This document shows positions 62,381 through 64,000 of a DNA stretch of 64,000 bases, one piece after another. Below the pieces are notes generated by a model. The model saw only the letters and a list, made by a program, of their open reading frames with translations, was not told where the DNA came from and made no database searches. The position numbers and the translations under genes are program-made. Source of the DNA: Aureimonas pseudogalii (lineage in GTDB: Bacteria; Pseudomonadota; Alphaproteobacteria; Rhizobiales; Rhizobiaceae); the NCBI RefSeq assembly GCF_014196835.1, contig NZ_JACIEK010000013.1, positions 55,206-119,205 on the forward strand, read 5' to 3'. Within the stretch, counting starts at the first letter, position 1. Each line of letters starts with the position of its first letter.

Positions 62381-62550
62381 GGATGTGAGGCTAGCGTCCC
62401 TTCACGCAGGCGCAAGCACCTTCGCCTCTCCTAGTAGATTGCACCGAGCGGGATGTCGCTCGGCCGTCCGCGTTGGCCGGAGCGGCACGAGGCGTCGTTC
62501 CCATCATCGTCTTCCGCGGTGAGACGAACGACGCGGCCCGTCAATCGCCG

Positions 62551-62853
62551 TCAGAGGCCGGCGCGATAGACGGCGGGAATGGCGTAGATGTAGATCAACT
62601 GCTGCAGGAAGAAGATGATCAACAACACCACGAGAGGCGACAGGTCGAGGCCGCCGAGATTGGGGAGCACGCGCCGGATCGGCCGGTAGAGCGGCTCCGT
62701 CATACGGGACAGAATGTCGGTGATCGTGCGCACGAACTGGTTGCGGTAGTCGAGAATGTTGAACGCGAGGAGCCAGGACAGGATCGCCGACGCGATGATG
62801 ATCCACCACGCCATGTTGAGGACAAGGAGAACGACTTGAATGACGGCGAGCAT
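62551..62853 (-). CDS. YggT family membrane protein
   Basis: A 100-residue inner-membrane protein starting MLAVIQVVLLVLNMAWWIII. The family pattern AILSWLLAFNILDYRNQFVR and TEPLYRPIRRVLPNLGGLDL, then a second helix SPLVVLLIIFFLQQLIY, is complete. The family is linked to osmotic tolerance and division-site functions in other bacteria; the exact role is unknown. Confidence 0.95.
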   Translation of the reverse strand: MLAVIQVVLLVLNMAWWIIIASAILSWLLAFNILDYRNQFVRTITDILSRMTEPLYRPIRRVLPNLGGLDLSPLVVLLIIFFLQQLIYIYAIPAVYRAGL

Positions 62854-63019
62854 GGGCGGGGATCGGCCTTCTGAAAAGATTGCAGCGGTACCGGATGGCG
62901 CGCTGCCGGAGCGTTGAGTCTCGCCGAGCGAGATGGGGATTTTGCTAACGAAAGCCAACCGAATTCGTCTTGAAGGGCATGATGTTGGTAAAACGCCGGG
63001 AACCGCCGTCCGCCATCGC

Positions 63020-63049
63020 TTGACAGCCTCATCCCTCCCGACGTACATC
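63020..63049 (+). promoter_or_regulatory. Promoter of tRNA-Ala
   Basis: A consensus TTGACA (63020-63025) is followed after 17-18 bases by gtacat/TACATC (63043-63049), placed 15 bases before the tRNA 5' end. Confidence 0.6.
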
Positions 63050-63063
63050 CACCGCACTGGTGA

Positions 63064-63139
<76 letters not shown>

Positions 63140-64000
63140 GATCTCCCATCGCCACAGGTTATCCGGTCGCGTTTTCGCGGGCGATCCACCCAATGCGAAG
63201 ACATTGCCGAATGACCTCCGACCGACAATGAACGGACGAGTTCGGGCTGGCGGAGCGTCGTGGGCGTCGGGCGACTCGGTCGCAAGCCGAGTGCGACAGT
63301 CTTAGGATCGTTTTTCAACGACTGTTGATAGCCATTCGGTCGTTGGCGGGGATCACGGATGAGTCCGTACAGCGCTAGCAGCTTTGATATCCCAAGCCGT
63401 TCCCTACGGCGACGAGGTCAGACGGTTTTGCGGCCGTTCGAAGCATTGGCGTGGATCGCCTTGCGACGACGGCCACTCCAATTCACCGCCCCCCCAGCCG
63501 ATCTCTGAATGATCGTTAAGGCTTCGCCGAACGTCCGAGCGATTGGCCCTTCATTCCGTAAGGCCAGCGGTCGCGCCCGAGAACGGATCCGAAGATGATG
63601 GATCGAAGTCGGTGAGAGTTTGGCGGACGCAGGCTGCGTTCGGGCGCGAGGCGCGTTGCGACGGGGTGGGGAGCGAAAAACGATCGGCCCGCCGTCCTCC
63701 TTCGACATCGACGACCGGACTCGCTGCCTGTTTCAAAGACGGATCGGAGGTCGCGCCACACACCCATTCCGTTGCGATGCGAGAGCCGGGTTACGAAGGC
63801 GACGCGTCCGGCTCGACGTCAATACGCTTGCGCATGCAGGAGGACGGCGCCGGCTACGTCGGGCGGCGGTCCGGTTCGGATTCACGCGAGTGGGAATCCT
63901 GCTTTTCTTTCCATTTCTCGAATCTTGTCAGTTTCGCACCGGATTTTGATAGCTGATCGATCAAGGCGTTGCGTGGTGCAGATGGCCGGTGCAGAGGGAC
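63140..64000. other. 860 bases after tRNA-Ala with no supported gene
   Basis: Open frames on both strands (for example plus 63543-63956 and minus 63418-63708) overlap each other, lack ribosome-binding sites and match no family I know. Base composition appears slightly less GC-rich than the upstream genes. No copy of the tRNA 3' end is seen in the window, so an att site is not shown. It may be the edge of an accessory region, or decayed sequence. Confidence 0.5.

Noticed and set aside
63418..63956. Several overlapping open frames on both strands after tRNA-Ala
   Set aside because: No ribosome-binding sites, no family features and mutual overlap; none can be chosen.

Overview
The window is high-GC DNA from an alphaproteobacterium, most likely of the order Hyphomicrobiales (Rhizobiales). 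This is inferred from three things: the gene order dapF-mtaB-ftsY-yciB-ccm-acnA-DUF1223-DUF2794, the rhizobial-type glycerol ABC importer glpSTPQUV, and an IalB-family protein. The genus cannot be fixed from sequence reading alone. Most of the window is ordinary chromosomal core and transport/catabolic sequence. No insertion sequence, prophage, CRISPR array or rRNA gene was seen. There is one tRNA gene.

Layout: 1-2.4 kb carries a truncated SBF-like transporter, a methyltransferase, an AT-rich small membrane ORF and rplS, all on the minus strand. From 2.7 to 10.6 kb a plus-strand run holds a TSUP permease, an EEP-family phosphatase, dapF, mtaB, ftsY (its N-terminal part lies in another frame across a nine-A run), yciB and a DUF533 protein. 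From 10.7 to 14.8 kb a minus-strand group holds a NUDIX hydrolase and the cytochrome c maturation genes ccmG, ccmD, ccmC, ccmB and ccmA, with a GNAT gene between ccmC and ccmB. Then come acnA, a DUF1223 protein and a DUF2794 protein.

From 19.7 to 29.9 kb lies a complete glycerol system: the regulator glpR, the dehydrogenase glpD, the ABC importer glpSTPQUV and the kinase glpK. Glycerol is imported by GlpSTPQV (with small membrane protein GlpU), phosphorylated by GlpK and oxidised by GlpD. TTTCG-rich repeats upstream of glpR and inside the glpD promoter are the likely GlpR operators. The two ATPases show complementary motif losses, which suggests one canonical and one degenerate ATP site.

From 30 to 36.2 kb a LysR regulator, a CaiB/BaiF CoA-transferase, an HMG-CoA-lyase-like enzyme and a NitT/TauT-type ABC importer look like an uptake-and-cleavage system for an unidentified acid. 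A secreted hydrolase, a sugar epimerase/isomerase and a Gfo/Idh/MocA dehydrogenase follow. From 39.7 to 43.7 kb is the conserved permease/ATPase/esterase trio related to ybbP-ybbA-tesA.

The rest holds housekeeping and small accessory genes: thpR, a DUF1232 protein, an IalB-like protein, rlmN, a BrnA-like antitoxin with no visible toxin, a GST, EamA and LysE exporters, a PAP2 phosphatase, argG, a deacetylase, a luciferase-like oxidoreductase, MarR, an M3 peptidase, typA, ppa, YggT and tRNA-Ala(CGC). The last 860 bases hold no gene I can support.
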